Shown one piece after another: positions 8,489 to 17,058 of a stretch of 32,554 nucleotides of DNA. Each line of letters opens with the position of its first letter. Positions within the stretch are counted from its first letter, which is position 1. The translations under genes and the position numbers were made by a program. Origin of the DNA: Calditerrivibrio nitroreducens (GTDB lineage Bacteria; Chrysiogenota; Deferribacteres; Deferribacterales; Calditerrivibrionaceae); assembly GCA_002878065.1 (NCBI GenBank), contig PNIN01000023.1, positions 1-32,554 of the forward strand. Direction: 5' to 3'. The notes below the pieces were generated by a model. That model saw only the letters and a list, made by a program, of their open reading frames with translations. It did not search any database and was not told the origin of the DNA.

Positions 8489-9880
8489 TTATAAAAGTGG
8501 TGAAAATACTCTACAAACCCCTTCAAACAATTTTTCATATTTGGGCTTTCTTCTTAGATAATCACTATCTATCTTTTTAGAGATGGAAGTATATTCGGAT
8601 GCAAGGTTTAAAACGTGACCTGCAAAATCCTGTGAATATATTAAAAGGCTCACTTCAAAGTTTAGTTTCATACTACGATTATCCATGTTTACAGTTCCTA
8701 TGGAGACGAAATTTCTATCAACAATGATCAGTTTCGAATGGAGCATATATTTTGTTTCATATATCTTTACTCCGGCCTCCACCAATTCTTCGTAGTATGA
8801 TCTTCCGGCGGCACCGACTATCGGGTGATTATTTTTACCTGGCACAATCACAGTTACCTCTATACCCAGCATTGAAATATTTCGCAGTATATTGACAATC
8901 GTTTCATCAGGGACAAAATAAGGGGTAATGATTGTTATGCTCTTTTTCGCACTTATAAAAACTGATAAAAGTGATTCGTATATATAATTTATATCCTGAT
9001 CTGCCCCTGAGGGGATGACGTGGGTGTAGAGATTAGTGTCAATATTTTCGGTATATAAAATTAGATCGTTTGAGATGTCATGATTGGTGGCATAATACCA
9101 GTCTTCACAAAAAATTTTTTCAAATTCAAACACTACATTCCCGGTAAGTCTCACATGACAGTCGATCCATTCATCTTTACCGGCAAGTTTACCAAGATAA
9201 TCATCACCGATATTTACACCACCAGTGTAGCATATTCTTCCATCTATAATGGCAATTTTTCTATGGTTTCTGAAGTTTACAAGAGATAATGTTTTAAAAC
9301 TAAGTGGCAGGAAAACGGCGGTATTCCCACCAGCTTTTTTAAATCTTTTAAGAAGGTTCGAATAGTGAAACGTCATGGAGCCTACTCCGTCGTATAAAAT
9401 ATACACTTTTACCCCTTCCTCTAATTTGTGAATGAGAAGATTTATGAAAAATTCACCCATTTCATCCGGGTCTATTATGTAATATTCCAGAAGTATTATC
9501 TTTTTTGCTTCGATGATATCCTGTGATAGCCTGACATATTTTGATGCTCCCCCCAAAAGCTCGATCGATTTTATCGATACTGGATGTTTTTTCGTGATGG
9601 TACAGACTTTATTACAAAAGTCATTGTTGGTAAGTTTGGAGTAGTCGTAATTTTCTCTTTTTATGAGAAAAGATTTCTTTAGTTTGACGTTGATCAATCT
9701 TTTAAGTCGTGGATTGCCGATAAGAACATAAAATATTACACCAAAAACAGGCAGAAAGATCAATGTTAGTATCCATGAGAAAGTGGCCCTTGCGTCCCTT
9801 CTGCCGGATAGAATCATCAGTATTAAAAAAAGTGCAACAATCTGGAAGATATATTCAATTATCAGAATGGTAATTTTCAT
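8489..9880 (-). CDS. cls: Cardiolipin synthase (phospholipase D family)
   Basis: The 463-residue protein has two N-terminal membrane segments (about 5-25 and 33-54) followed by two phospholipase D domains. Both HxKx4D motifs are intact: His206-Lys208-Asp213 (NHRKIAIIDG) and His381-Lys383-Asp388 (LHSKLIIVDR), followed by GGVN and GTVN/NMDNRS. This is the layout of ClsA-type enzymes, which join two phosphatidylglycerol molecules into cardiolipin at the inner membrane. Length and order match ClsA; a related phosphatidyltransferase role is possible. Its ATG overlaps the end of the radical SAM gene (ATGA), so the two are co-translated. Confidence 0.92.
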   Translation of the reverse strand: MKITILIIEYIFQIVALFLILMILSGRRDARATFSWILTLIFLPVFGVIFYVLIGNPRLKRLINVKLKKSFLIKRENYDYSKLTNNDFCNKVCTITKKHPVSIKSIELLGGASKYVRLSQDIIEAKKIILLEYYIIDPDEMGEFFINLLIHKLEEGVKVYILYDGVGSMTFHYSNLLKRFKKAGGNTAVFLPLSFKTLSLVNFRNHRKIAIIDGRICYTGGVNIGDDYLGKLAGKDEWIDCHVRLTGNVVFEFEKIFCEDWYYATNHDISNDLILYTENIDTNLYTHVIPSGADQDINYIYESLLSVFISAKKSITIITPYFVPDETIVNILRNISMLGIEVTVIVPGKNNHPIVGAAGRSYYEELVEAGVKIYETKYMLHSKLIIVDRNFVSIGTVNMDNRSMKLNFEVSLLIYSQDFAGHVLNLASEYTSISKKIDSDYLRRKPKYEKLFEGVCRVFSPLL

Positions 9881-10779
9881 GAATACTGTTTTCCTTGAAA
9901 GATATTGTGTTTTTTTAAGTAAGTGTAAAACTTGTTTGTGAAGTCGGATTTGTTTTTAGGCCAATCCGGAGCAATCAACAACTCCTTTGGAGCATCCCCG
10001 ACCAATCTTGCAATTATGGTATCTTTTTTTAAATAGGATATACCATCGGCTAAAAGTTCTATATATTCATCCTCTGTAAGGAGTTTAAAACCTTCTAATT
10101 GGTTTTTTAAATATAGTTCGGCAAGCTTTGTACCTTTTACTATGTGCAGGTGATGAAATTTTACGGCATCCACTCCTAATCCGGCTAAATATTTTACACT
10201 ATATATCATTTCAGATTTTGTTTCATATGGTAGGCCAAGTATCAGGTGTGTGGTTATTTTTATTCCAAAGCTTTTTGTCAATAAAACCGCTTTTTCAAAA
10301 TCTTCCACCGAATGACCTCTATTTATAAACTTAAGGGTTTTGTCGTGGGAGGACTGCAGTCCATACTCCATGAAGATATCATATCTATTGGTAAGCTGTG
10401 ATAAAAACTGAAGTTTTTTTTCATTTATGACATCAGGTCTGGTACCTATAAAGATTCCTACAATTCTATCATCTATCAATGACTCTTTTATCATATCAAC
10501 GAAATATTCATCGTTGCAGTAGGTATTCGAGTAAGATTGAAAGTATACTATAAAACGGTTAACCCCTTTTTTGGTCAGCCTTTCAATACCTTTTGATATT
10601 TGATCTTTGATGGAAGATCCATCGGTAAATACAAATGATGAATTATCACAATATATACATCCTCCTTCACCTTTTGTGCCATCTCTATTGGGACATGTAA
10701 GTCCCGCATCAATTGAGATTTTATAAACTTTTTCTCCAAATTTTTCTTTGAAATACTGATTTAAGGTATATATAAACAT
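9877..10779 (-). CDS. TIGR01212/YhcC-like radical SAM protein
   Basis: This 300-residue protein has a cluster-binding motif with cysteines 29, 41 and 44 (TCPNRDGTKGEGGCIYC), the spaced arrangement of the TIGR01212 family, which includes E. coli YhcC, and not the plain CxxxCxxC form. Further family stretches are FIVYFQSYSNTYCN, FIGTRPD, EYGLQSSHDKTLKFINRGH and VKFHHLHIVKGTKLAELY. The family is widespread and I know of no settled reaction for it. It is transcribed away from the Trm112/rfaE1 operon through an 82-base gap and overlaps the cardiolipin-synthase gene by four bases. Confidence 0.9.
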   Translation of the reverse strand: MFIYTLNQYFKEKFGEKVYKISIDAGLTCPNRDGTKGEGGCIYCDNSSFVFTDGSSIKDQISKGIERLTKKGVNRFIVYFQSYSNTYCNDEYFVDMIKESLIDDRIVGIFIGTRPDVINEKKLQFLSQLTNRYDIFMEYGLQSSHDKTLKFINRGHSVEDFEKAVLLTKSFGIKITTHLILGLPYETKSEMIYSVKYLAGLGVDAVKFHHLHIVKGTKLAELYLKNQLEGFKLLTEDEYIELLADGISYLKKDTIIARLVGDAPKELLIAPDWPKNKSDFTNKFYTYLKKHNIFQGKQYS

Positions 10780-10808
10780 AACTGCCTACTAAATTTTTCT
10801 TGTATTTA

Positions 10809-10836
10809 TTGAAAGTTTATTCTAAATTACTATGAA
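10809..10836 (+). promoter_or_regulatory. Weak candidate promoter for the Trm112-rfaE1 operon
   Basis: TTGAAA (10809-10814) and TATGAA (10831-10836) are 16 nt apart in the 82-base divergent gap. Each is an imperfect match. This is the best plus-strand candidate there, but AT-rich DNA gives many such hits. Confidence 0.3.
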
Positions 10837-10861
10837 AAGCAAGTATTAAAAGAGGTGAGAT

Positions 10862-11047
10862 ATGGCTATTAAAAAGGAATTATTGGATATTCTTGCCTGT
10901 CCCAAATGTAAGGGGGATATAAGGTTGTCCAAGAATGAAGATGCTTTAATATGTGATAAATGTAAATTAGTATATGAAATACGGGATGACATTCCAATAA
11001 TGTTGATTGACGAGGCGAAAAAAGTAGAGTCTACGGATGGATTATAA
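10862..11047 (+). CDS. Trm112 family protein (UPF0434/YcaR-like)
   Basis: The 61-residue protein begins MAIKKELLDILACPKCKGDI and has two CxxC pairs (Cys13/16 and Cys31/34), followed by YEIRDDIPIMLIDEA, the signature of bacterial Trm112-like proteins. In eukaryotes and archaea Trm112 is a zinc-binding partner that stabilises methyltransferases; the bacterial role is not firmly known. A clear AGAGGTGAG ribosome site precedes it. It is two bases from rfaE1; in many proteobacteria its relatives sit next to lpxK/kdsB, so a link to lipopolysaccharide genes is familiar. Confidence 0.92.
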   Translation: MAIKKELLDILACPKCKGDIRLSKNEDALICDKCKLVYEIRDDIPIMLIDEAKKVESTDGL

Positions 11048-11049
11048 TA

Positions 11050-12039
11050 ATGAGGGAAAATGTTTTTGATCTTATAGATCGTTTAAAAGGTGTTAAAATA
11101 TTTGTCATCGGGGATGTAATGCTCGATGTATTTCTTTATGGAAAGGTGAATAGGATTTCTCCGGAGGCCCCTGTACCTGTGGTGAATATTACAAATGAAA
11201 AAAGAGTTCCTGGTGGGGCGGCCAACGTTTCTTTAAATTTAAAGGAACTGGGGGTTTCTACGACATTGATAGGTCTGGTTGGCAATGATCAAGAGGGCAG
11301 TTTCCTAGAAAAATATCTTAATGATAGAGGTATTAAAACATTTCTAATAAAAGATGGTAGGCCGACCACAGTTAAAACGAGGATTATTGCTGGTAGTCAA
11401 CAGGTGGTCAGGGTGGATAAAGAGGTATCCCATAATCTCTCTGATAAAAAAGAGTTATTAGTGGTGGATTATTTCGAAAAACATCTATCAGATTTCGATG
11501 GGGTTATTATTTCTGACTATGCCAAAGGTGCCATCACCAGGCGATTGATAAGGAGGGTTGTGGATCTTTGTAAGAAACATAACAAAATAGTCACTGTGGA
11601 TCCAAAGATTGAAAACTTTTTTTACTATAAAAATGTTACAACTCTTACCCCAAATAATAAAGAGGCTTCTGCAGCCACCGGTATAAATATAAAAGATGAC
11701 AAGTCACTTGTGAAGTGTGGGAATTATATCTTAAAAAAGCTAAACTCCGATTCTCTAATCATCACTAGAGGAGAAAAGGGGATGACTATCTTTGAAAATG
11801 GTAAAATTGAGCATCTACCGGCTCTGGCTAAAGAGGTGTTTGACGTTACAGGTGCCGGGGATACTGTGATATCTGTGGTTTCATCTTTACTTGCCCTTGG
11901 TGCACCACTCAAAGATGCTGCTATTTTATCGAATATTGCTGCGGGTATTGTTGTTGGAAAGATAGGTACAGCAACAGTAAATGGTGATGAGCTTAAAAAA
12001 GGTGTCATGGAATACATAGAACAAAAAGGTGAATTTTAG
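11050..12039 (+). CDS. rfaE1: D-glycero-beta-D-manno-heptose-7-phosphate kinase (RfaE1)
   Basis: This 329-residue PfkB/ribokinase-family protein begins with FVIGDVMLDVFLYGKVNRIS and has PEAPVPVVN and GGAANVSLNLKELG, which are typical of the HldE N-terminal kinase. The ATP/catalytic motif DVTGAGDT includes Asp271. It phosphorylates heptose-7-phosphate at C1 on the way to ADP-heptose for the lipopolysaccharide core, in the cytoplasm. The adenylyltransferase half found in E. coli HldE is absent; a separate rfaE2 gene must be elsewhere. It implies an outer membrane with heptose-containing lipopolysaccharide. Confidence 0.93.
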   Translation: MRENVFDLIDRLKGVKIFVIGDVMLDVFLYGKVNRISPEAPVPVVNITNEKRVPGGAANVSLNLKELGVSTTLIGLVGNDQEGSFLEKYLNDRGIKTFLIKDGRPTTVKTRIIAGSQQVVRVDKEVSHNLSDKKELLVVDYFEKHLSDFDGVIISDYAKGAITRRLIRRVVDLCKKHNKIVTVDPKIENFFYYKNVTTLTPNNKEASAATGINIKDDKSLVKCGNYILKKLNSDSLIITRGEKGMTIFENGKIEHLPALAKEVFDVTGAGDTVISVVSSLLALGAPLKDAAILSNIAAGIVVGKIGTATVNGDELKKGVMEYIEQKGEF

Positions 12040-12047
12040 AGGTACCT

Positions 12048-13562
12048 ATGGAAATATTAGATTCTTATCAGATGTCCCTTGCGGATAGATTGACTATTGA
12101 TGAGTTGAAGGTTCCGTCCATCGTTTTAATGGAGAATGCTGCCAGAGCATCCGCGGATGTGATAGAAAAAATAGTTGGATCTAAAAGTTGTTCCTTTGCC
12201 GTAATAGTAGGTGCCGGGAACAATGGAGGGGATGGTATCGCCATTGCAAGACATCTTTATAATAAAGGTTTTCATGTGGAGATATTTCTTGCGGAGTCTG
12301 AAGAAAAGTTTAGTCAAGATCTCCTCATAAACTACGAGATAATAAAGAGATATCCAATAAAATTAAATAGAGTGGAAGATTATGAAGATAAGTTCGATTA
12401 TATAATCGATGCGTTGTTTGGTACCGGTTTGAATAGATCAATAGAGGGAAGATATTTAGAGATAGTAAGAAAAATAAATTACTCTAAAGGACAGATTTTT
12501 TCTGTTGATATCCCCAGTGGGTTAAGTGGAAGTTCCCCAAATATTTTTGGTGAGGCTGTAAAAGCCAATTGGACAATAACGTTTTGTCGGCCTAAAATAC
12601 CACATTGTATCTATCCTGCTATGGATTATTGTGGGGAGGTAATAGTTGTTGATATCTCTATACCTGATTTTATTATACCGAAAGTTGAACCCTATCTATA
12701 TCAACTTAACATAAAGACTGTACCCTCAATTCCAAAAAGATTAAAATTTACCCATAAAGGTGCATATGGACATGCGGTTTTGCTGGGGGGATCATTGGGG
12801 AAATCAGGTGCGATTACCATTGCCACAATTGCTACAATTAAGACAGGGGCAGGTCTTACAACTTCTATAATACCGGAGAAGATCTTCAGTAGCTTTGCAG
12901 CTTCAATACCTGAAGCTATGTATTTCATCGTGGAAGATTTTGATTGTATTTCACACAAAGAGATTGATAAAATTGTAGAATTTGTTAAAGATAAAACTGT
13001 GCTGACTATTGGACCTGGTATGGGCACCTCTGATAGGAAAAAAGAGCTTATAAATGAATTGATTGACAGGACAGATACCCCTGTTATTTTAGATGCTGAT
13101 GGGATAAATAATTTAAGTATCTCAGATCTAAATAAATTTAAATTCAGATCTATTATTACGCCACATATTGGAGAATTTTCAAGGCTAATTGGTGTTTCAA
13201 AGGATGAGTTGCAAAAAGATATAATTAAGATGGCAAGAGAATTTTCTGTTAAATATGGTATAGTGTTGGTATTGAAAAGTGCTTCCACATTAATTGCATT
13301 ACCGGATGGGGTCATTTATGTTTACAGTGGAGGTGTCCCTGCCCTTGCAAAAGGTGGTAGTGGTGACTGTCTAGTTGGTATTATCACAGGTTTTGTTTCT
13401 CAGGGGTTTAGCTTGAAAGATTCAGCTTTACTGGGTGTGTATATTTTTGGTGAAACGGGTAGAAAATTAAGCAGTATCAGAAATGAGCTCACCATTACGG
13501 CAACAGAGGTAATAAAAGATATCGATGGGATAATCGATGAATTACAACATATCATCCATTGA
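12048..13562 (+). CDS. nnrDE: Bifunctional NAD(P)HX epimerase/dehydratase
   Basis: This 504-residue fusion repairs hydrated NADH and NADPH. The N-terminal YjeF_N epimerase half has VPSIVLMENAARAS and the nucleotide loop GAGNNGGDG (55-63), then DALFGTGL. The C-terminal ADP/ATP-dependent dehydratase half, a ribokinase-like fold, has GAYGHAVLLGGSLGKSGA, LTIGPGMGTS, PVILDADGINNL, ITPHIGEFSRLIG and the phosphate-binding GGSGDCL. Length and order equal those of E. coli NnrDE. Its last 26 bases overlap tsaE, the same neighbour order as in E. coli, where yjeF precedes tsaE. Confidence 0.96.
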   Translation: MEILDSYQMSLADRLTIDELKVPSIVLMENAARASADVIEKIVGSKSCSFAVIVGAGNNGGDGIAIARHLYNKGFHVEIFLAESEEKFSQDLLINYEIIKRYPIKLNRVEDYEDKFDYIIDALFGTGLNRSIEGRYLEIVRKINYSKGQIFSVDIPSGLSGSSPNIFGEAVKANWTITFCRPKIPHCIYPAMDYCGEVIVVDISIPDFIIPKVEPYLYQLNIKTVPSIPKRLKFTHKGAYGHAVLLGGSLGKSGAITIATIATIKTGAGLTTSIIPEKIFSSFAASIPEAMYFIVEDFDCISHKEIDKIVEFVKDKTVLTIGPGMGTSDRKKELINELIDRTDTPVILDADGINNLSISDLNKFKFRSIITPHIGEFSRLIGVSKDELQKDIIKMAREFSVKYGIVLVLKSASTLIALPDGVIYVYSGGVPALAKGGSGDCLVGIITGFVSQGFSLKDSALLGVYIFGETGRKLSSIRNELTITATEVIKDIDGIIDELQHIIH

Positions 13563-13956
13563 TGGGCTGAAAAGTTTTATATCATCCCATTTAGAGCTAT
13601 TTAAAAGCAAAAAGATCCTATTATTTGGTGAATTGGGTGCAGGCAAAACTACCTTTGTTAAGATCTTAGGGGAGCTACTTGGTTTTAAAAATATTTCAAG
13701 TCCCACTTTTACGATAATGAATAGATATTTCAATGGTGATGATATCTTTATACATCTTGATCTTTATAGACTTACTTCGCTAAATGAACTTGAAAATATC
13801 GGTTTTTTTGATTATATTGATACAAACTATACAATTGCTGTAGAGTGGGCGGATAGATTTAATTTGAAAGATATGCTCGATGAATATACTCTGGTGGAGC
13901 TAAAGAAAATTGATAACGATGACAGAGTTGTAAAAATAAATTTGAAAGGTGAGTGA
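13537..13956 (+). CDS. tsaE: tRNA t6A biosynthesis ATPase TsaE
   Basis: The 139-residue protein has the Walker A loop GELGAGKTTFVK (31-42), SSPTFTIMNRY, HLDLYRL and AVEWADRF, all typical of TsaE. It works with TsaB and TsaD in making threonylcarbamoyladenosine on tRNAs decoding ANN codons. It starts inside nnrDE (26-base overlap) and ends one base before the next gene, so it is probably translated by coupling. tsaB and tsaD are not in the window. Confidence 0.95.
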   Translation: MNYNISSIDGLKSFISSHLELFKSKKILLFGELGAGKTTFVKILGELLGFKNISSPTFTIMNRYFNGDDIFIHLDLYRLTSLNELENIGFFDYIDTNYTIAVEWADRFNLKDMLDEYTLVELKKIDNDDRVVKINLKGE

Positions 13957-13957
13957 A

Positions 13958-14161
13958 ATGGAACCAAGTTTTTGCCCATATTGTGGTGAGGATCATCTGG
14001 ATGAGTTGGATCCAACAGAATTGATGGTGGACAACCAGAAGTGGATCATCTATCACTATGAATGTAAAGTGTGTGGTGAGATTTTTGATAAAATCTTCAT
14101 TGATGAAGATTACGGCGATATGGAAGATGATGACGATGATGAAAATAGATTATGGAGTTGA
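13958..14161 (+). CDS. Small zinc-ribbon-like protein with acidic tail, unknown function
   Basis: I do not recognise this 67-residue protein. It begins MEPSFCPYCGEDHLDELDPT and has two cysteine pairs (Cys6/Cys9 in CPYC and Cys36/Cys39 in CKVC), which would hold one zinc ion. It ends in a very acidic tail (DMEDDDDDENR). The start at 13958 is preferred over the GTG at 13949, because GGTGAG at 13948-13953 sits correctly before it and it begins just after the tsaE stop. Its TGA overlaps the ATG of the next small gene. The location between tsaE and valS suggests a link with tRNA or translation, which is only guilt by association. Confidence 0.75.
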   Translation: MEPSFCPYCGEDHLDELDPTELMVDNQKWIIYHYECKVCGEIFDKIFIDEDYGDMEDDDDDENRLWS

Positions 14162-14418
14162 TGTCTATGAATGACAACAATTCTGATATTAAAAAGCTCA
14201 ATACTGTGAAGGATAGCCTTGAAGACATGGCTCTTTACCTTCCGGAGCTGGAGAAGTTGACGCTTGAGCTTATTTCTGCGGATTTGTCAGATGACTATAA
14301 GGAGTCTAACTATCTGCAGTATAAGCTTAAAATACTTGAATATTTTGTGGAAAATCTAAACAAAAAGATAAGTGAAGAATTGGGTATAAACCCGAAGGAA
14401 CAGAAAAAACTATCATAA
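14161..14418 (+). CDS. Small helical protein, unknown function
   Basis: I do not recognise this 85-residue protein. It has no cysteine and is rich in Leu, Glu, Lys and Asp, with stretches such as LEDMALYLPELEKLTLELIS and YKLKILEYFVENLNKKISEE that suggest two or three amphipathic helices. The start at 14161 is chosen because the upstream stop TGA overlaps the ATG and GGAG lies just before it; ATG 14152 and 14167 are possible. It lies 15 bases upstream of valS, in one transcript with the zinc-ribbon gene. Confidence 0.7.
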   Translation: MSMNDNNSDIKKLNTVKDSLEDMALYLPELEKLTLELISADLSDDYKESNYLQYKLKILEYFVENLNKKISEELGINPKEQKKLS

Positions 14419-14433
14419 GTACAAGGAGATGTA

Positions 14434-17058
14434 ATGGATTATAGCAACCTTCCCACCAGAATTTCGCCTGAAGAGTTTGAATCATCTATTTACAGAGAAT
14501 GGGAGGAAAAGAAATATTTTCATGCGGATGAAAATTCCCAGAAACCTCCTTATTCTATTGTTATCCCTCCACCGAATGTGACAGGTTCCCTTCATATGGG
14601 GCATGCACTTAATAATACTCTGCAGGATATACTTATAAGGTATCATAAATTAATCGGCTTTGAGACTATGTGGATACCTGGGACAGATCATGCAGGTATA
14701 GCAACTCAGAATGTTGTGGAAAAGATGCTGCACACTGAAGGCTTGACTCGCCATGATCTTGGTAGGGAAAAGTTTATTGAAAGGGTGTGGAAATGGAAAG
14801 AGGAGTCCGGGGGGACGATCATCAGACAGTTAAAAAGATTAGGTTCCGCCTGTGATTGGGATCGTGAAAGGTTTACTATGGATGAGGGATTATCCAGGGC
14901 AGTTAGGATTGTGTTTGTTACCCTTTACAAAGAGGGTTTGATTTACAGATCTAACTATATCGTAAATTGGTGTCCCAGATGCCATACAGCTCTTAGCGAT
15001 CTTGAGGTGGAGCATGAGGAAAAAGAAGGGGCTATTTATGAGATCAAATATCCCATAAAAGGGGATGATAGATATATTGTAATTGGAACCACAAGACCCG
15101 AGACTATGCTTGGTGATACAGCAATAGCTGTACATCCGGATGATGAAAGGTATAAAGATTTAGTGGGTAAGGTTGCAATATTACCGATACTTAATAGGGA
15201 GATTCCTATTATTGCCGATGAGTATGTGAGTATGGATTTTGGTACCGGTGCCCTCAAGGTTACTCCTGCCCATGATCCAAATGATTTTCTGCTTGGTAAA
15301 AAACATAATTTACCTGAGATAAATATTTTCGACGAAAATGGAATTATAAATGAAAATGGTGGAAAGTACAATGGGCTTGATAGATTTGAAGCAAGGAAAT
15401 TAATTGTTGAGGAGCTTAAGAATCTTGGCTTGCTTGAAAATATTCATAAGCATATCCATAAAGTGGGTGGATGCTATAGATGTAAAACTGTTGTGGAACC
15501 ACGGATATCTATGCAGTGGTTTGTAAAGATAAAACCGTTGGCGGAAGAGGCCATAAAGGCTGTGGAAAATGGTAGTATAAAGATATTTCCCCAAAACTGG
15601 GAAAAAACTTACTATGAATGGATGTACAACATCAGAGATTGGTGTATTTCAAGACAGATCTGGTGGGGGCATAGAATACCTGTCTGGTATTGTAATGAAT
15701 GTGGGCATCTTACGGTTGAAATTGAAGATCCTGACAGTTGCGAAAAATGCGGCTCAAAAAATATAATTCAGGATAATGACGTCCTTGATACATGGTTTTC
15801 ATCGGCTCTGTGGCCCTTTTCAACTATGGGTTGGCCGGAAAAGAATAAAACAATAGAAAAGTTTTATCCCACAAGCTGTCTTGTGACAGGTTTTGACATC
15901 CTTTTCTTTTGGGTTGCCCGTATGATAATGATGGGGCAGAAGTTTATGAAAAAAGAGCCGTTTAAACATGTTTACATCCATGCTCTTGTGAGGGATCAAT
16001 ATGGTCAGAAGATGAGTAAGTCCAAAGGTAACGTTATAGATCCCCTCGTAATAATCGATAAATATGGCGCTGATTCCTTTAGATTCACGCTTGCTTCCCT
16101 TGCTGCTCAGGGGAGGGATATAAAGCTTTCTGAGGACAGAATTGAAGGGTACCGAAATTTTGTCAATAAGATATGGAACGCATCAAGATTTATTTTGATG
16201 AATTTGGGAGAATACAAACCTAAGGATCCAGTATTAGAAAGATTAAACAAAGAGGATAAATGGATCCTTTCTATGCTTAAAGATACTGCTGATGATGTGG
16301 CGAAGGCTATAGAAAGCTATAATTTTAATGAAGCAGCCCTCAAGATCTATCATTTCTTCTGGCTTAATTTTTGCGATTGGTACATTGAGTTTATAAAGAT
16401 ACGTATTTTTAAAAATGAGAATAAAGATGAAGCCCTTGATACGGCGGTATACGTTTTGAAGAAATCTCTTATTATCCTTCATCCTTTTATGCCATTTGTG
16501 ACGGAGTATATCTACAAACTAATAGGTGAAAAAGAGAGTATAATGCTTGAAAATTATCCAAAAGGTCTACCTGATTATGAAGCTGATAGAAGAGACGTTG
16601 AAAGGATTATAGATTTTATATCTCTTGTGAGAACCATCAGAGGGGAATACAATATCTCTCCAGCAGTGAAGATAAAAGTTTTCTACAAGACAGATGACAA
16701 AGAAGTTTTACAATTGATTTCTGGTAACTTAAACCTTATTTCTACCATTGCGAAAACTGACAGCATTGAAGAAACCAAAGAGAATATAAAGAATTCTGCC
16801 GTTAATGTATCGAGAGATTTTACTGTATATGTACCTCTCGAGGGGCTTGTGGATATAGAGGCTGAAATTAAAAAGCTTGAAAAGGAGAAACAGTCTCTGG
16901 AAAAAGATTTTAATATCTATAACGGGAAGTTGAACAACGAAGGGTATTTGAGTAAGGCAAGGGAGGATATTATCACAAAAGATAGGGAAAAATTGGCAGA
17001 TATAGTTGCCAGGTTGGAAAAGGTCAATGAGTCTATTAAGAGATTCAAGGGAATCTGA
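14434..17058 (+). CDS. valS: Valyl-tRNA synthetase
   Basis: The 874-residue class I synthetase charges tRNA-Val and hydrolyses misactivated threonine. The HIGH motif appears as HMGH (54-57, in PPPNVTGSLHMGH), the editing domain has TTRPETMLGDTAIAVHPDD, and KMSKS is at 526-530. CPRCH and CNECGH/CEKCG pairs suggest bound zinc. The C-terminal coiled coil from about residue 810 (EIKKLEKEKQSLEKDFN) is the tRNA-binding arm of ValRS. Length is normal and the start has a good AAGGAG site. Its stop overlaps the nadC start (TGATG). Confidence 0.98.
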   Translation: MDYSNLPTRISPEEFESSIYREWEEKKYFHADENSQKPPYSIVIPPPNVTGSLHMGHALNNTLQDILIRYHKLIGFETMWIPGTDHAGIATQNVVEKMLHTEGLTRHDLGREKFIERVWKWKEESGGTIIRQLKRLGSACDWDRERFTMDEGLSRAVRIVFVTLYKEGLIYRSNYIVNWCPRCHTALSDLEVEHEEKEGAIYEIKYPIKGDDRYIVIGTTRPETMLGDTAIAVHPDDERYKDLVGKVAILPILNREIPIIADEYVSMDFGTGALKVTPAHDPNDFLLGKKHNLPEINIFDENGIINENGGKYNGLDRFEARKLIVEELKNLGLLENIHKHIHKVGGCYRCKTVVEPRISMQWFVKIKPLAEEAIKAVENGSIKIFPQNWEKTYYEWMYNIRDWCISRQIWWGHRIPVWYCNECGHLTVEIEDPDSCEKCGSKNIIQDNDVLDTWFSSALWPFSTMGWPEKNKTIEKFYPTSCLVTGFDILFFWVARMIMMGQKFMKKEPFKHVYIHALVRDQYGQKMSKSKGNVIDPLVIIDKYGADSFRFTLASLAAQGRDIKLSEDRIEGYRNFVNKIWNASRFILMNLGEYKPKDPVLERLNKEDKWILSMLKDTADDVAKAIESYNFNEAALKIYHFFWLNFCDWYIEFIKIRIFKNENKDEALDTAVYVLKKSLIILHPFMPFVTEYIYKLIGEKESIMLENYPKGLPDYEADRRDVERIIDFISLVRTIRGEYNISPAVKIKVFYKTDDKEVLQLISGNLNLISTIAKTDSIEETKENIKNSAVNVSRDFTVYVPLEGLVDIEAEIKKLEKEKQSLEKDFNIYNGKLNNEGYLSKAREDIITKDREKLADIVARLEKVNESIKRFKGI

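Noticed and set aside
12701-13315. Long minus-strand open frame of 204 codons inside nnrDE
   Set aside because: It is the shadow of a well-conserved gene on the plus strand, is Ser/Ile-rich without family motifs and has no ribosome site.
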